Below, one piece after another: positions 10,492 to 21,038 of a DNA stretch of 64,000 nt (the first letter of the stretch is position 1; the number at the start of each line of letters is the position of its first letter). This stretch comes from Takakia lepidozioides (Eukaryota; Streptophyta; Takakiopsida; Takakiales; Takakiaceae), in contig CM060731.1 of the NCBI GenBank assembly GCA_030704615.1, positions 41,290,001 to 41,354,000 on the forward strand, read 5' to 3'. The notes under the pieces are model-generated. The model did no database searches and had not been told where the DNA came from. It saw nothing but the letters and a program-made list of their open reading frames with translations. Both the position numbers and the translations under genes were made by a program.

Positions 10492-13140
10492 ATGAGGCAG
10501 GGATGGAGTGTGGCCCAGGTCCATACGAGAGGGCCTGATTTCAAGCACAAGAGGAGTACCAGTGAGCCACTGTGGATTGATAGCTATAAGAAACTTGCAC
10601 AGGTAGATGGTCAACTAGAAGCAGCGGCGGCAGCACGGTTGATAAAATCAAGCACCTTCATCATGACCTCTGCTTCCAGAAGAGGCCAAAGAGAAGGATT
10701 CCACAAGATCTCTTCTGGTACTTGTGGGCATGTGAGGACACGATGTGAGGCAGGACAGCTGAATGAGGCTCTGCACATTTTGGACCAAGGAGGTACTTCA
10801 GCAGACTCCGATACTTACGTCTGTCTCTTACAGAAGTGCATCAAGATGAAATGCATAGCAGCAGGAAAGCAGGTGCATGCCCACATTATCCAAAGTGGAA
10901 TTAAGCCAAATTTGTTTCTACACAATACCCTTGTCAACATGTATGTCAAGTGTGGGAGCATCATGGATGCGCACCGAGTGTTTGACAAAATGCCTAAACG
11001 AGGTTTGATCACGTGGAATATAATGATTTCAGGATTTACCAAGCACGGGTGCGGTAGGAATGCCTTTCAGACCTATGAGCAAATGATACAGGCAGGATTG
11101 AAGCCCAACCAGATCACATTCATTTGCATTCTCAAGGCGTGTGGCTGCCTGGCAGCCCTGGACAAGGGCAGAGAGGTCCATTCTGACATCATGGAAGCTG
11201 GAATTGTACCAGATGTTATTCTGAACACTGCCCTCGTGGACATGTATGCCAAATGTGGGAGCCTAAAGGATGCAAAGGGAGTGTTCGACAATATGGCTGA
11301 ACGAAATGTGGTGTCGTGGAATACGATGATTGCTGGATATTCCCAGCACGGATGCGGGATGGAGGCTTTGGCGACCTATGAGCAAATGATGCGCGAAGGG
11401 TTGAAGCCAGACAATGTCACTTTTGTTTGCATTTGCAATGCATGTGCAAGCCTGGCAGGCCTGGAGAAGGGCAGAGAGGTCCATGCTGATATCATGAAAG
11501 CTAGAATTGTACCAGATGTCATTCTGAACAATACCATTGTGGACATGTATGCCAAATGTGGGAGCCTCAAGGATGCAAAGGGAGTGTTCGACAGTATGAC
11601 TCAACGAAGTGTGGTGTCATGGAATGCAATGATTGCAGGATATGCCCAGCACGGATGTGGAATGGAGGCTTTGGGGACCTATGAGCAAATGATGCAGGAA
11701 GGATTGGAACCTGACTGTGTCACGTTCGTTTGCATCTGCAATGCGTGTGCGAGCCTGGCAGCCCTGGAAAAGGGCAGAGAGGTCCATGCGGACATCATGA
11801 AAGCTGGAATCATACCAGATGTCATCCTGAATAATACCCTCGTGAACATGTATGCCAAATGCGGGAGCCTCACGGATGCAAAGGATTTGTTCGACACTAT
11901 GGCTGAACGAAATGTAGTGTCATGGAGTGCAATGATTGCAGGATATGCCCAGCTAGGGTGTGGAATGGAGGCTTTGGAGACCTATGAGCAAATGATACGG
12001 GAAGGGGTTAAGCCTAACCGTGTTACATTTGTTTGCGTTTGCAATGCATGTGCAAGCCTGGCAGCCCTGGAAAAGGGCAGAGAGGTCCACGCTGACATCA
12101 TGAAAGCTGGAATCATACCAGATGTCGTTCTGAACAATACCCTTGTGGATATGTATGCCAAATGTGGTAGCATCGAGGATGCAAAGGGATTGTTCGACAA
12201 TATGGCTGAACGAAATGTGGTGTCATGGAATGCGATGATTGCAGGATATGCCCAGCATGGCTGTCGTAGGGAGGCCGTGCAACTATTTGAAGGAATGAAA
12301 AAGGAAGGCCTGAAGCCGAACAGTATCACCTTTATATGTGTTCTCCAAGCATGTAGCCATGGGGGCCTAGTGGATGAAGGCAGTTTCTACTTTAACTCCC
12401 TGCATCAACATCATGGCCTCACTCTTGGAGTGGAGCACTTGGTCTGCATGGTGGACCTTCTTGGCCGTGCCGGGCAATTGTGTGAGGCTGAGGACTTCAT
12501 TAACAAACTGCCCGTCGAACCAGATGTTGTGGTGTGGAAAGCCTTGCTCGGTGCCTGCATAATTCATGGCAATGTGGATGTGGCAGAACGTGCAGCAAAA
12601 TCTATTCTCAAGTGGGATCGGGATGATGCCACAACTTATGTGTTGTTATCAAATATCTATGCCGCAGCTGGCAGGTGGGACGATACTGCAAAAGTGAGAA
12701 AAATGATGAAAGACACAGGCGTCAGAAAGCAGCCGGGTCGCTGCTGCATTGAAGTCGGGAACAGGGTGCACACATTTGTGGTGGATGACAAATTGCATCC
12801 ACAAATTGAGGAAATTCATGCTGAGCTGAAAAGATTGTCTCTGCAGATGAAGGAGGCAGGGTACATGCCTGACACTCGCTCTGTATTGCATGATGTGGAG
12901 GATGAGCTAAAGGAATTTTCTCTTTGCCACCACAGTGAGAAGCTGGCCATTGCTTTTGGGCTGATCAGCACAGCCCCAGGGACGCCTCTCCGTGTTATCA
13001 AAAACCTGCGGGTGTGTGGTGACTGCCACACAGCCACCAAGTTCATCTCAAAGATTGTAGGGCGAGCAATTGTTGTACGGGATGCCAACCGCTTTCACCA
13101 CTTCAAAGATGGGGTTTGTTCTTGTGGGGAGTACTGGTGA
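10492..13140 (+). CDS. Intronless PPR protein, PLS class with E and DYW domains
   Basis: 882 aa in one exon. After a basic N-terminal region of about 85 residues, likely an organelle targeting sequence, PPR motifs of the P-L-S type run to about residue 640. Five triplets of 101 residues are nearly the same, each containing a YEQM..EGLKP, KGREVHADIMKAGI, DMYAKCGS and NVVSWNAMIAGY-like series. The E region (GRAGQLCEAEDFI, PGRCCIEVGNRVHTFVV) and a complete DYW domain follow: HHSEKLAIAFGL with the zinc-binding H and catalytic E, and CGDCH. The chain ends CSCGEYW, an EYW variant of the DYW tail. By family, it acts in mitochondria or plastids as a sequence-specific C-to-U RNA editing factor. A broken piece of a close relative lies at 57514-57760. 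Confidence 0.93.
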   Translation: MRQGWSVAQVHTRGPDFKHKRSTSEPLWIDSYKKLAQVDGQLEAAAAARLIKSSTFIMTSASRRGQREGFHKISSGTCGHVRTRCEAGQLNEALHILDQGGTSADSDTYVCLLQKCIKMKCIAAGKQVHAHIIQSGIKPNLFLHNTLVNMYVKCGSIMDAHRVFDKMPKRGLITWNIMISGFTKHGCGRNAFQTYEQMIQAGLKPNQITFICILKACGCLAALDKGREVHSDIMEAGIVPDVILNTALVDMYAKCGSLKDAKGVFDNMAERNVVSWNTMIAGYSQHGCGMEALATYEQMMREGLKPDNVTFVCICNACASLAGLEKGREVHADIMKARIVPDVILNNTIVDMYAKCGSLKDAKGVFDSMTQRSVVSWNAMIAGYAQHGCGMEALGTYEQMMQEGLEPDCVTFVCICNACASLAALEKGREVHADIMKAGIIPDVILNNTLVNMYAKCGSLTDAKDLFDTMAERNVVSWSAMIAGYAQLGCGMEALETYEQMIREGVKPNRVTFVCVCNACASLAALEKGREVHADIMKAGIIPDVVLNNTLVDMYAKCGSIEDAKGLFDNMAERNVVSWNAMIAGYAQHGCRREAVQLFEGMKKEGLKPNSITFICVLQACSHGGLVDEGSFYFNSLHQHHGLTLGVEHLVCMVDLLGRAGQLCEAEDFINKLPVEPDVVVWKALLGACIIHGNVDVAERAAKSILKWDRDDATTYVLLSNIYAAAGRWDDTAKVRKMMKDTGVRKQPGRCCIEVGNRVHTFVVDDKLHPQIEEIHAELKRLSLQMKEAGYMPDTRSVLHDVEDELKEFSLCHHSEKLAIAFGLISTAPGTPLRVIKNLRVCGDCHTATKFISKIVGRAIVVRDANRFHHFKDGVCSCGEYW
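11073..12284 (+). repeat. 303-bp coding tandem repeat inside the PPR gene
   Basis: Four successive blocks starting near 11073, 11376, 11679 and 11982 are spaced by exactly 303 bases (101 codons, one PLS triplet). They are so similar at nucleotide level that recent unequal exchange or gene conversion is likely. Differences cluster in a few codons, including the helix positions expected to read RNA. Confidence 0.85.
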
Positions 13141-13236
13141 AATGACTTGTTAGAACTACGCAGCTGTTTGGTTGTTTTGCATTCCCTGTCAATGGTAACT
13201 ATGACTTACATCCAGAAGCTTTCGGACTACCTATTC

Positions 13237-13242
13237 AATAAA
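13237..13242 (+). terminator. Poly(A) signal of the PPR gene
   Basis: AATAAA lies 97 bases after the TGA at 13140 in an A/T-rich stretch. Confidence 0.5.
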
Positions 13243-13292
13243 ACAACAAACCGAGTATGACCGGAATATGACAATATGAATCTATGTTTTCC

Positions 13293-13595
13293 AAGACCAT
13301 TCTACTGATATGGACCCCCAGAAACATTCAGCGTTCAGAACATTCAGAACATTCAGAAACACTCTTGGAGTCTGAGCTCTTGGGTCCCTCCAACTCTGAA
13401 CACCCACTCCCTTACTGCACCCAACTGTAAATCCTTCCTGCAGCACTTTTTGTTAGCCTATAGAATAGTAAATGGAACCCAGCCCCTTTTCATAGAATTA
13501 GAAGCTAAGGAAAAAATAACCTTCGAAGGAGCCATAACTGAGGAGGGAACAGAATAGAAAGGAAAGATTAGGAGCATAAAACCAACTTTTTTTGT
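13293..13595 (+). repeat. Repeat A, copy 1
   Basis: Matches 14617-14990 in direct orientation. Shared blocks are CCATTCTACTGATAT, AGAAACATTCAG, AACACTCTTG, CCCTTACTGCACCCAACTG, AATCCTTCCT, GAAAAAATAACCTT and AGGAAAGATTAGGAGCAT. It has no coding potential and is probably part of a transposable element. Confidence 0.8.
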
Positions 13596-13801
13596 TTCTG
13601 TTATTTAAGAAAGAGGGATAGTAGCAGTAGTCTGTCCGAGATCAATAGCAAAAGAAAACTCAACTGATAGAAACTGTCGACAGCTCTCTATCTACTCCTC
13701 ATCATTGTTTCTCTTGTACTCTCGATATGATTTCTTCTCCCTGCCTGTGCACTCAACGAACAAAAAGAAAAAACCCGTAAGATGCTAAGATTGAGAGAGG
13801 G

Positions 13802-14053
13802 TGTTAGAATTTAGTAACTCTCTCAGCATGGCCCACTCGTGAGGTGGCCTCCCATGTGTTATTTATTTCAATTTAGTGTTAGTCAATACATTAGTTACTT
13901 TCCAAGTTACATTCCTGGTTTATAGGCTTTCCCCAACCACTATTGTTTACTACTAGTTAATGCACTCCTTCAGATAAGTAGGCTGCTCTCCAAGGGCTTT
14001 GTATTCCGGTTGTATCGATCTATTGTTCAGTAAAGCATTCAAGATGCTTAACA
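13802..14053 (+). mobile_element. Possible solo LTR, 252 bp
   Basis: The segment begins TGTTAGAATT and ends GCTTAACA, with a TTCAGTAAAGCATTC block near the end like many Copia-type LTRs. No matching target-site duplication flanks it (GAGGG on the left, GATCA on the right), so the call is weak. Confidence 0.3.
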
Positions 14054-14621
14054 GATCATCCACCAACTGCAGATGCAGATTCCCCTACTGGACATGAGGA
14101 GGTTAAAGATGATCAGACGCTATGAATCGAACTCGAGGAGGATAAGAGCACTTGATGTCTCATCTTGTTGAATTCTAATCAGATGTAGCCATCATTTGCA
14201 CATTGTAGTACATTTTTCTCTAGAAATCGTGTAGACATCTATGCCTCCATATTCGTGAATGGTAAGGTAGGAAATGTACTGCTTAATCTTCTCGTTGAAG
14301 AATATCAACTTTCCACTTGGTCAGTTGCCTGCCATGCACCAGGGAATCGTGTGCTAGTGTTGTGATGATCATTGAAATCAATAAAACTTTACATATGTCA
14401 TGTTTGATCAGACCAAGTGTTTCTCTCTCTCTCAAGTCTCAAGTTGGTCTGGGTACATCTCTCTCTCTCTCTCTTTCTCAAGTTGGTCACTCTCTCTATC
14501 TCTCAAATTGGTCTGGGTACAGAAGTAATTGCTTGACTAGGCATTCAGGTCAACTGTTTGGAGATTGTTCTCACAGTGGCAGATGACCGTTTAAAATTCG
14601 AACTCTGCCACGTCCATGACC
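14054..14621 (+). repeat. Repeat B, copy 1
   Basis: Matches 21779-22421 in direct orientation with small indels. Shared blocks include GATGCAGATTCCCCTACTGG, ACTCGAGGAGGA, GCCTCCATATTCGTGAATGG, GAATCGTGTGCTAGTGTTGT, a (CT)n/CAAGTTGGTCT stretch and GAAGTAATTGCTTGACTAGG. The two copies flank the chromovirus block; the intervening 7 kb is not otherwise duplicated. Confidence 0.8.
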
Positions 14622-14990
14622 ATTCTACTGATATTCTATCTAGACCCCAGAAACATTCAGCATTCAGAACATTCAGAAACACTCTTGAAATCTGAGCTCT
14701 TAGGTCCCTCCAACTCTCAACAGCCGGTCCCTCAACTCCCTTACTGCACCCAACTGAAAATCCTTCCTACAGGACGTTTTGTTTGCCTATACAATGGAAC
14801 CATGTCCCTTTTCATCAAATTAGAAGCCAAGGAAAAAATAACCTTGGAAGGAGCCATAAGTGTAACTGGGCAACAATGGCAAGGGAAGTAGAAGAGAAGG
14901 TAAGACTAGACTTGTAGCCCTGGCAGTCAGAAATGAGGAGGGAACAAAATAGATAGGAAAGATTAGGAGCATGAAACCAACTCTTTCAAT
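14617..14990 (+). repeat. Repeat A, copy 2
   Basis: Direct copy of 13293-13595 with one internal insertion (about 14865-14935). It directly abuts repeat B copy 1 at CCATGACC. Confidence 0.8.
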
Positions 14991-15128
14991 TGCATTAAAA
15001 TGAAAATGAATATGCGAAATGTGAAATGCCTGCGACAGTACTGGCGACACTCCCACGCTTGCATTCAACTCGTTGGGTAAGCGTAGTCTTTCTCCAAATG
15101 AAAATGGAAATGAAAATACATGTAAGTG

Positions 15129-15303
15129 AAAATGCTGCTTGTGAGATATATTATGGACCCAAAAAAAAAAAAAACTTTGGTTACAGGGCGGTGCCCCCTT
15201 TTTCATCCTTTATGGTTATAATCGAGGTTATTTTTTCCTCACCCTTATCTAATACAATTCTGGCTCTTCCATCGGCCTTAGAACTTCTAAATTTATAAAA
15301 TTA

Positions 15304-15340
<37 letters not shown>

Positions 15341-15480
15341 TATGGACTCTGGATTCCTCCTCTCGAGACTCTTTGGCCATGAAAATGCTACTTGCCAGAT
15401 ATACTATGGACTATTGATTCCTCTCTCCTCTCGAGACTGCTACTTGCGAAATACTTGGCGAGATTTTATGGACCGTCCCT
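15129..15480 (+). repeat. Local short repeats and (AT)n microsatellite
   Basis: A unit of GAAAATGCT[G/A]CTTG..AGATATA.TATGGAC occurs near 15129 and 15378, and CTCTCGAGACT.CT recurs near 15360 and 15425. An (AT)n tract runs 15304-15341. No gene is present. Confidence 0.6.
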
Positions 15481-15757
15481 CTATCCCCTCGAGACGCTTT
15501 GGCAAACCTCCGTCTCGTATAAAGCATTGCTGGTTGTGGCTGTCTTTCCCATCGTGTGATCTCATAGCGGGTCTTGAGTTCATTTTTCTTTATATTACCA
15601 GGAGATAGCAGCTCCAGCACCCTGCCCCTTCTCTCAAATTTGGCCACAAGGATGGGAGGCTTCAAGAGTACAGATGACAAGCTCATGACAAGCAGCCGAA
15701 GGGGGCAGAACATCGCAATCTCAACAGCGGGTTGAATACTGATTAAGAGGATGAGAT

Positions 15758-15762
15758 ACTCC
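15758..15762. repeat. Target-site duplication, left (ACTCC)
   Basis: ACTCC immediately precedes the left LTR at 15763 and is repeated at 21549-21553 directly after the right LTR, marking the 5-bp target-site duplication of the chromovirus. Confidence 0.9.
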
Positions 15763-16272
15763 TCTTACAATCCTCTTGTCTTATTCCACTGAATGGCCAA
15801 ACACCACCATTTGCTTTATGTACAGATCCTTCAAGTCACAATAATTCTTGACTCAACAGGAACTAGCACCCAATCCTAGAATTGTACATGGTACTGGAAC
15901 ACAACCAGTCCTCCCAACCGCCACACCATGCATCATTTTCTGTATTATCTCTCTCTTCCCTGTTCGTAGACACTATTCACCATGGCCGTCTTGTCTTCCA
16001 CACTTTGTACGGCCAACATCTACGAGCTCTTCTATCTAGGGAACCAAAAACCAGAAGAAGAGAGTCAAGTCCCCCACTCTCCTCCCTGTACACTTCTCAA
16101 CATCATCATTCTTGCTTTTGGTCTTGATCAACGGAATCCTGCCAACACATCGCCACCACCAGCTGTTCCACGTGACATCCCCATCACCTCACCCAGACAG
16201 CCGTCGACGATTGCTGAACTGTTCAACGTCCTGCCAAGCTTGTCGCAGGTTCGAGTTCACAGGGACGTTATA
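15763..16272 (-). repeat. Left LTR (3' LTR of the element)
   Basis: 510 bp, identical in length to 21039-21548. On the element strand it begins TATAACGTCCC and ends TTGTAAGA, so it lacks the usual TG...CA ends; both copies agree. Differences from the other LTR are at the G/A in TTTAT(G/A)TACAG, C/T in TTGTA(C/T)GG, C/A in CTCC(C/A)TGTAC and three more. Confidence 0.92.
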
Positions 16273-16275
16273 TTA

Positions 16276-16286
16276 CCCCCCCTCTT
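16276..16286 (-). promoter_or_regulatory. Polypurine tract
   Basis: On the element strand AAGAGGGGGGG followed by TAA lies directly before the 3' LTR start, the expected site for plus-strand priming. Confidence 0.75.
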
Positions 16287-16566
16287 ATAAGGGAGTATTG
16301 TCCTCAATACTGAACTGGGGAAAATTCTTACGAAGAGCATCTTCTCTCTCCCATGTAGATTCTTCTATAGGGTAATTCTTCCACTTGATCAAGAATTCAT
16401 TCCAAGAACGAGATCTCAAGGTTTTCATCTCTACCTTAAGAATCTCTTCTGGTTCTGCCACAATTTCTCCTTCGGTTGTGACTTTCGGCAAGTCTGGGAG
16501 AATATGGCTGGGATCTGAAACATATTTCCTTAAGAGGCTCACATGAAATACATCATGTATTTCCAC
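16285..16566 (-). pseudogene. Chromodomain tail of pol, out of frame
   Basis: The segment encodes the end of the integrase tail ([14 protein letters not shown]) and a chromodomain (EFLIKWKNYPIEESTWERED). It is shifted relative to the pol frame: pol runs into [12 protein letters not shown]-stop at 16539, while the shifted frame restores the IHDVFHVS motif. A one-base change near 16560 is the simplest cause. Chromodomains target integration to marked chromatin, so this copy would make an integrase lacking that part. Confidence 0.85.
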
Positions 16567-19500
16567 CTAACAGGCAGTTCCAGCTTGTAGGCGACTTTGC
16601 CAATCTTTTTGATAATCTTGAAAGGTCCACAGTACCTTGGGGAAAGCTTATAACACTTTCCTAGGCTCAACTGGCTCTTCTTAGGGATCACTTTCAAAAA
16701 TACTTGATCTCCAATCTCAAATTCTCTAAAAGACCTTTTCTGATCAGCATAGGTCTTTGCCCTTTCTTGAGCTCTCCTCATGCTATCCTTCATTAGGTCC
16801 ATCTCTTGTTGCATCCTTGCTATCATCTGATTGACACTTTCGACCTTAGTATTAGAAACATGCCAAGATGCTGGTGTCAAGCAATCTTGTCCGTAAACAG
16901 CTTCAAATGGGCTTACCCCAATAGCTGTATGCATGTTCTTATTATAGGCAAACTCACAAAAATGCAAATATTGTTCCCAAGAGCTTTGCCTTTGCCCCAC
17001 ATACATTCGGAGCATGTCTTCTAAGGTTCTATTTGTCCTCTCTGTCTGAGCATCAGATTCTGGGTGGTAAGCACTGCTAAAACATAATCTGGTATTCGAA
17101 GCTTTAAACAAAGCAGTCCAAAATCCACTCGTAAACTTCGAATCCCTGTCAGACACAATTTCTCTTGGCAATCCATGCAGCCTGTATATCTCTTTTCCAA
17201 AGAGATTAGCTGTGTCTATAGCAGTTGCACTCATCTTTGTGGGTATGAAATGCGCTTGTTTTGACAAGCGGTCGACTACCACAAAGATGGCATCATGTCC
17301 ATTTCTTGTCTTAGGCAATGAGACAATGAAATCCATACTTATAGATTCCCACTTTGCCCTAGGCACATTCAGAGGTTGCAAAAGTCCAGGAGTCTTGATC
17401 TGTTCTGTTTTGGTTACCTGACAAGGGTAACACCTTTCAACATATTCTCGTATATTCTTCTTCATCCCAGGCCAGAAAAATTGTTTCCTAATTGCAAGAT
17501 ACGTTTTCTGAAAGCCAGGATGGCCTGCAATGGGTATGTTTTGACAGTCATACATGATCTTTAGTCTATAGTCTGCAACCTGAGGGATGCATAGACGCCC
17601 ATCACAGTATAATAACCCATCCTTTAACAGATAAGCTAGATATTTGCCAATTTCATCAGGAGCCTTGACCCCACGAGACAGGCTTTCAAATGGGCCAGCA
17701 AAATATGCGTCTTTAGCATACTGACCTCTTATCTCTTCTATCACAGTGCTTCTTATCACTGAAATAGCAGTTGCCCATTTTCTTCTGGACAATGCATCTG
17801 CCACCACGTTCTCTTTCCCCTTCACATAATGCAATTCAAAGAAGAACTGCTGGAGGAACTCTACCCAACGACACTGTCTGCGACTGAGGTTGGGTTGTGT
17901 GGCCAGATACTTCAAGCTTTCATGGTCTGTCTCAATCTTAAATTCCCTTCCCAGTAGATAATGCCGCCAAACCTTTAAGGCATGTATGATGGCTAGCAAT
18001 TCTTTTTCATGCACTGGGTAGTTCAGCTCTGCTGGGCTTAGTTTTCTAGACTCATAAGCTATTACCTGTCCGTGTTGCATTAACACAGCTCTTATGGCCA
18101 GGTCACTCGCATCTGTGCAAAGTACTAGACCACCTGTCTTGTAATCCATTAATTTCAAGACAGGAGCATGTGTTAACATATCTTTAAGCTTTTCAAAGCT
18201 CTCATTACAATCTTCGGTCCAGGTAATCGCTCCTAAGCCTTTCAGCAGGCTAGTGAGAGGGGCTGCAATCTTGGAGAATGCCTTTATAAATCTTCTATAA
18301 AAGCTTGCAAGTCCTAAGAATGCTCTCACATCTGTTCTATCCTTCGGGACAGGCCATTCTGCCACAGTCTTTACCTTCTTGGGATCAACTAACATGCCAT
18401 CTTTTGACACTATAAATCCCAAGTATTCCATCTGGGAAACAAAAAACTCACATTTGCTCTTCTTAGCATAGAGTTTATTCTCTCTCAAAATCTCAAGGAC
18501 ACTTTTCAAGTGTTCTATGTGTTCTTCTTCAGACTTGGAATAGATTAAGATGTCATCCATGAAGACTAACACAAATTTCCCCAGATACTTTCTGAATAAG
18601 GTATTCATTAAGCACATGAAAGTGGCTGGTGCATTTGTGAGTCCAAAAGACATCACTGTATATTCATAGTGGCCAAATCTAGTTCTGAAGGCCGTCTTAA
18701 ACGTGTCCGAGTCTTTGACACGGATCTGATGGTATCCACTTCGTAGGTCTATCTTTGAAAATACTTGCGCACCATGCAAGTAATCAAATAAGTCATCTAT
18801 CCTAGGAAGTGGAAACTTGTTCTTTACGGTTAGTTTATTCAACCATCTGTAGTCCACACACAATCTTAAAGTTCCGTCTTTCTTTTTCTTAAACAACACT
18901 GGTGCTCCCCAGGGAGACTTGCCAGGCTTAATATAACCTTTCTCTAGCAAATCAGCCAGCTGTCTCTCCAATTCTTCATTCTCCACCAAAGAATGCCTAT
19001 AAGGAATCCTAGAGACAGGAATTGCTTCAGGAACCAACTCAATGGCATGATCTACATCCCTTTCGGGAGGTAGTCCAGGCAGATCACTGGGAAACACGTC
19101 TGAAAATTCAGACATGATCTTATTTGTTCTGTTGAAATCGTTCAACTTCACTTCAATGTCTTCGTCATCATTCTCATGAATGCTTACGAAGAACAGCTGA
19201 CCGGCTGTCTTCCGTATGCATCGCTTCATTTGAAGGGCTGACAACAAAGGAACATTGGGTAGGGCTCTCATACCTGTAAGCTTGAATCGCTTACCACCAG
19301 GCAACTCCCCCTCCATTGCACAATTTCGGCATGCCACTTGAGCGTCCACAGCTGCCAGCCACTGCATTCCCAAAATGATGTCGTACCTCGCGCCATCCCA
19401 GACCTCAAAATCTACCTCAGTGGTGATCCCTTGCATTGTGACAGGGATCTCCAAACTTCTGTTGTTGGTAGATCTTGTATCTCCATTGGGCAACAGAATG

Positions 19501-19667
19501 GTACTGGTGCCAACCTCCTTCAACTGCAGCTTGCACTTGTTTGCAAAATTTTGAGACATGAAGTTATGGCTGCTTCCTGGGTCAATCAAAACAGTCGTGG
19601 TTTCTCTTCCCACTTGACCATTTAATCGTATGACTGTGGGATTATGGTCTATCTCTTTACCCATCAC
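16539..19667 (-). CDS. Pol polyprotein: protease, RT, RNase H, integrase
   Basis: 1042 codons in one open frame. Protease region at residues 20-115 with [10 protein letters not shown], where the aspartyl triad reads DPG instead of the more common D-S/T-G, and LGMQWL. RT at about 235-420 with [24 protein letters not shown] and the active site FMDD at 369-372. RNase H has [24 protein letters not shown] and [10 protein letters not shown]. Integrase has the zinc finger (GHPGF..RCYPCQ), the central D-D-E core ([28 protein letters not shown]) and [19 protein letters not shown]. The frame is the same as gag, separated by one TAA. A GTG at 19667 precedes the first ATG at 19664. Confidence 0.92.
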   Translation of the reverse strand: MMGKEIDHNPTVIRLNGQVGRETTTVLIDPGSSHNFMSQNFANKCKLQLKEVGTSTILLPNGDTRSTNNRSLEIPVTMQGITTEVDFEVWDGARYDIILGMQWLAAVDAQVACRNCAMEGELPGGKRFKLTGMRALPNVPLLSALQMKRCIRKTAGQLFFVSIHENDDEDIEVKLNDFNRTNKIMSEFSDVFPSDLPGLPPERDVDHAIELVPEAIPVSRIPYRHSLVENEELERQLADLLEKGYIKPGKSPWGAPVLFKKKKDGTLRLCVDYRWLNKLTVKNKFPLPRIDDLFDYLHGAQVFSKIDLRSGYHQIRVKDSDTFKTAFRTRFGHYEYTVMSFGLTNAPATFMCLMNTLFRKYLGKFVLVFMDDILIYSKSEEEHIEHLKSVLEILRENKLYAKKSKCEFFVSQMEYLGFIVSKDGMLVDPKKVKTVAEWPVPKDRTDVRAFLGLASFYRRFIKAFSKIAAPLTSLLKGLGAITWTEDCNESFEKLKDMLTHAPVLKLMDYKTGGLVLCTDASDLAIRAVLMQHGQVIAYESRKLSPAELNYPVHEKELLAIIHALKVWRHYLLGREFKIETDHESLKYLATQPNLSRRQCRWVEFLQQFFFELHYVKGKENVVADALSRRKWATAISVIRSTVIEEIRGQYAKDAYFAGPFESLSRGVKAPDEIGKYLAYLLKDGLLYCDGRLCIPQVADYRLKIMYDCQNIPIAGHPGFQKTYLAIRKQFFWPGMKKNIREYVERCYPCQVTKTEQIKTPGLLQPLNVPRAKWESISMDFIVSLPKTRNGHDAIFVVVDRLSKQAHFIPTKMSATAIDTANLFGKEIYRLHGLPREIVSDRDSKFTSGFWTALFKASNTRLCFSSAYHPESDAQTERTNRTLEDMLRMYVGQRQSSWEQYLHFCEFAYNKNMHTAIGVSPFEAVYGQDCLTPASWHVSNTKVESVNQMIARMQQEMDLMKDSMRRAQERAKTYADQKRSFREFEIGDQVFLKVIPKKSQLSLGKCYKLSPRYCGPFKIIKKIGKVAYKLELPVRWKYMMYFM

Positions 19668-19685
19668 AGCCGCTGAGATCCTCAG

Positions 19686-20510
19686 TTATTTACCCTTGCT
19701 CGTCCCAGGTGCATCCACATCCATTTTATCCTCAACCTCTTGCACAATCACAGCTGCAGCTGCGCGTTGTACGCGTTTGGGACACTCAAACGCCCTATGG
19801 TTTCTCTCATGATAGATAAAACATTGACCCAAGCGCCGGTGTTCTTCCTGTTCCTTCTCTGATAGGCGTTTGGTCGCTGAAGCTCCAAACTTCTGATTAT
19901 CTCTAGGCTCAGTCTTTGTTGTCTTCTTATTGAACCTTTTCCAATTCTTTCTCTTCTGACCTCCACCAAAAGAGAATGACTTCGGCTTGAAATCCCTATC
20001 AATAGGTGCACTTGCACCCAGATGTGCTCTGTGCTGGCTCTCAAAATTGATAGCTAGTCTATATGCATCAGCCTCTGTCTTCGGCTCATATGCTTGAACA
20101 AAAAATCTGATAGCCTTATCTAGTCCAGTCAGGAAGAAATCCACCCTGTCAGACTCCTTCAAGGAATAGAAGTATGAAGCGTGTTCGTCAAATTTTACCT
20201 TGTAGTCTGCCACACTCATTCTTCCCTGGCTAAGTTCCATCAAACCCATTTTCATCCTGTGCGCATAGTCCTCTGGCAGGTACTGTTCTTTGAAGACCCG
20301 TTTGAACTTAGCCCATGTGGTAATCGGGTCCACTCTCCCTTCCAGACCCGGCTTCTCTTTCATTTTAATCCACCATTCTTTAGATTTGCCTCTCATTTGC
20401 AATGAGGCTGTGCGGATCTTATCTGCATTCGTATAGTCCTCGCTGAAGAACTCTTCCAGAGTCTCTAGAAAAGACAGCACCTCTGTGCAAAGGCACATTT
20501 GGGCGACCAT
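19686..20510 (-). pseudogene. Gag, C-terminal part (capsid and zinc knuckle)
   Basis: The frame encodes a Gypsy-type capsid region (FLETLEEFFSEDYTNADKIR, WWIKMKE, FKRVFKEQYLP, GRMSVADYKVKFDE, FFLTGLDKAIRFFV) and a basic nucleocapsid region. The zinc knuckle reads CFIYHERNHRAFEC, so the second Cys of C-x2-C-x4-H-x4-C is Tyr. The chain ends at TAA 19686-19688, and pol continues in the same frame six codons before its first start-like codon. The N-terminal part is in another frame. Confidence 0.85.
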
Positions 20511-20907
20511 GGAATTCAGGAAGATGCGTCATCTTCCTAATTTCCTTGTCAACCGTCCTTCTCTTAGAATCCCTTGCCATCATGGAGCGGCTATCCTGTG
20601 AGGATGCACCAGAGGCAGATCCACCTCTAGCCTCTTTTCTTTTTGTCCTACTTCTTGTACGCAGATCATTATGGGGAACACTTACTGGTTGGTCTACTGC
20701 TTGCTGGTCGGGTGGCACCGCCGGTGGAGTTGGATTTGCTGTAGGTCTCTTGCCAACAGCGGCTATGCCCTCCTTCATCCCACGTGCCACCGCCTCGCAA
20801 ATGATCTGTGCTAGATCTCCCGCTTTCATAGTGATAAGTTCTTCTGGTACAACAATTTCTTGTGTTTTCTCAACTGCAGCCTGTGTATGGCTTGTCTCCC
20901 CTTCCAT
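20419..20907 (-). pseudogene. Gag, N-terminal part
   Basis: The probable start is the ATG at 20907 (MEGETSHTQ). The frame runs through an acidic and basic linker to KMTHLPEFHGRP, then departs from the capsid frame, which resumes in the downstream frame with EVLSFLETLEEFF. A frameshift near 20480-20510 splits gag. An in-frame extension toward 21036 only translates the primer site and leader. Confidence 0.75.
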
Positions 20908-21023
20908 CGACTCTGGAGATGTACTACATCTACCTTTAAAGATTATATCCCACTGAAGCAACGAGCTTCCAGAGCCGAATGTCAATTGGCTCATAAACCA
21001 CAAATCCCAAAAGGTCGAAATCT

Positions 21024-21035
21024 GCTCTGATACCA
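21024..21035 (-). promoter_or_regulatory. tRNA-iMet primer binding site
   Basis: TGGTATCAGAGC on the element strand lies three bases inside the right LTR. This is the standard plant LTR-retrotransposon primer site, complementary to initiator tRNA-Met. Confidence 0.9.
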
Positions 21036-21038
21036 AGT

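Noticed and set aside
13802-14053. Certain solo LTR
   Set aside because: The ends look right, but no target-site duplication is present; kept only as a weak feature.
15848-16375. Plus-strand frames in both LTRs (also 21124-21602)
   Set aside because: They occur identically in each LTR and run antisense to the element; not genes.
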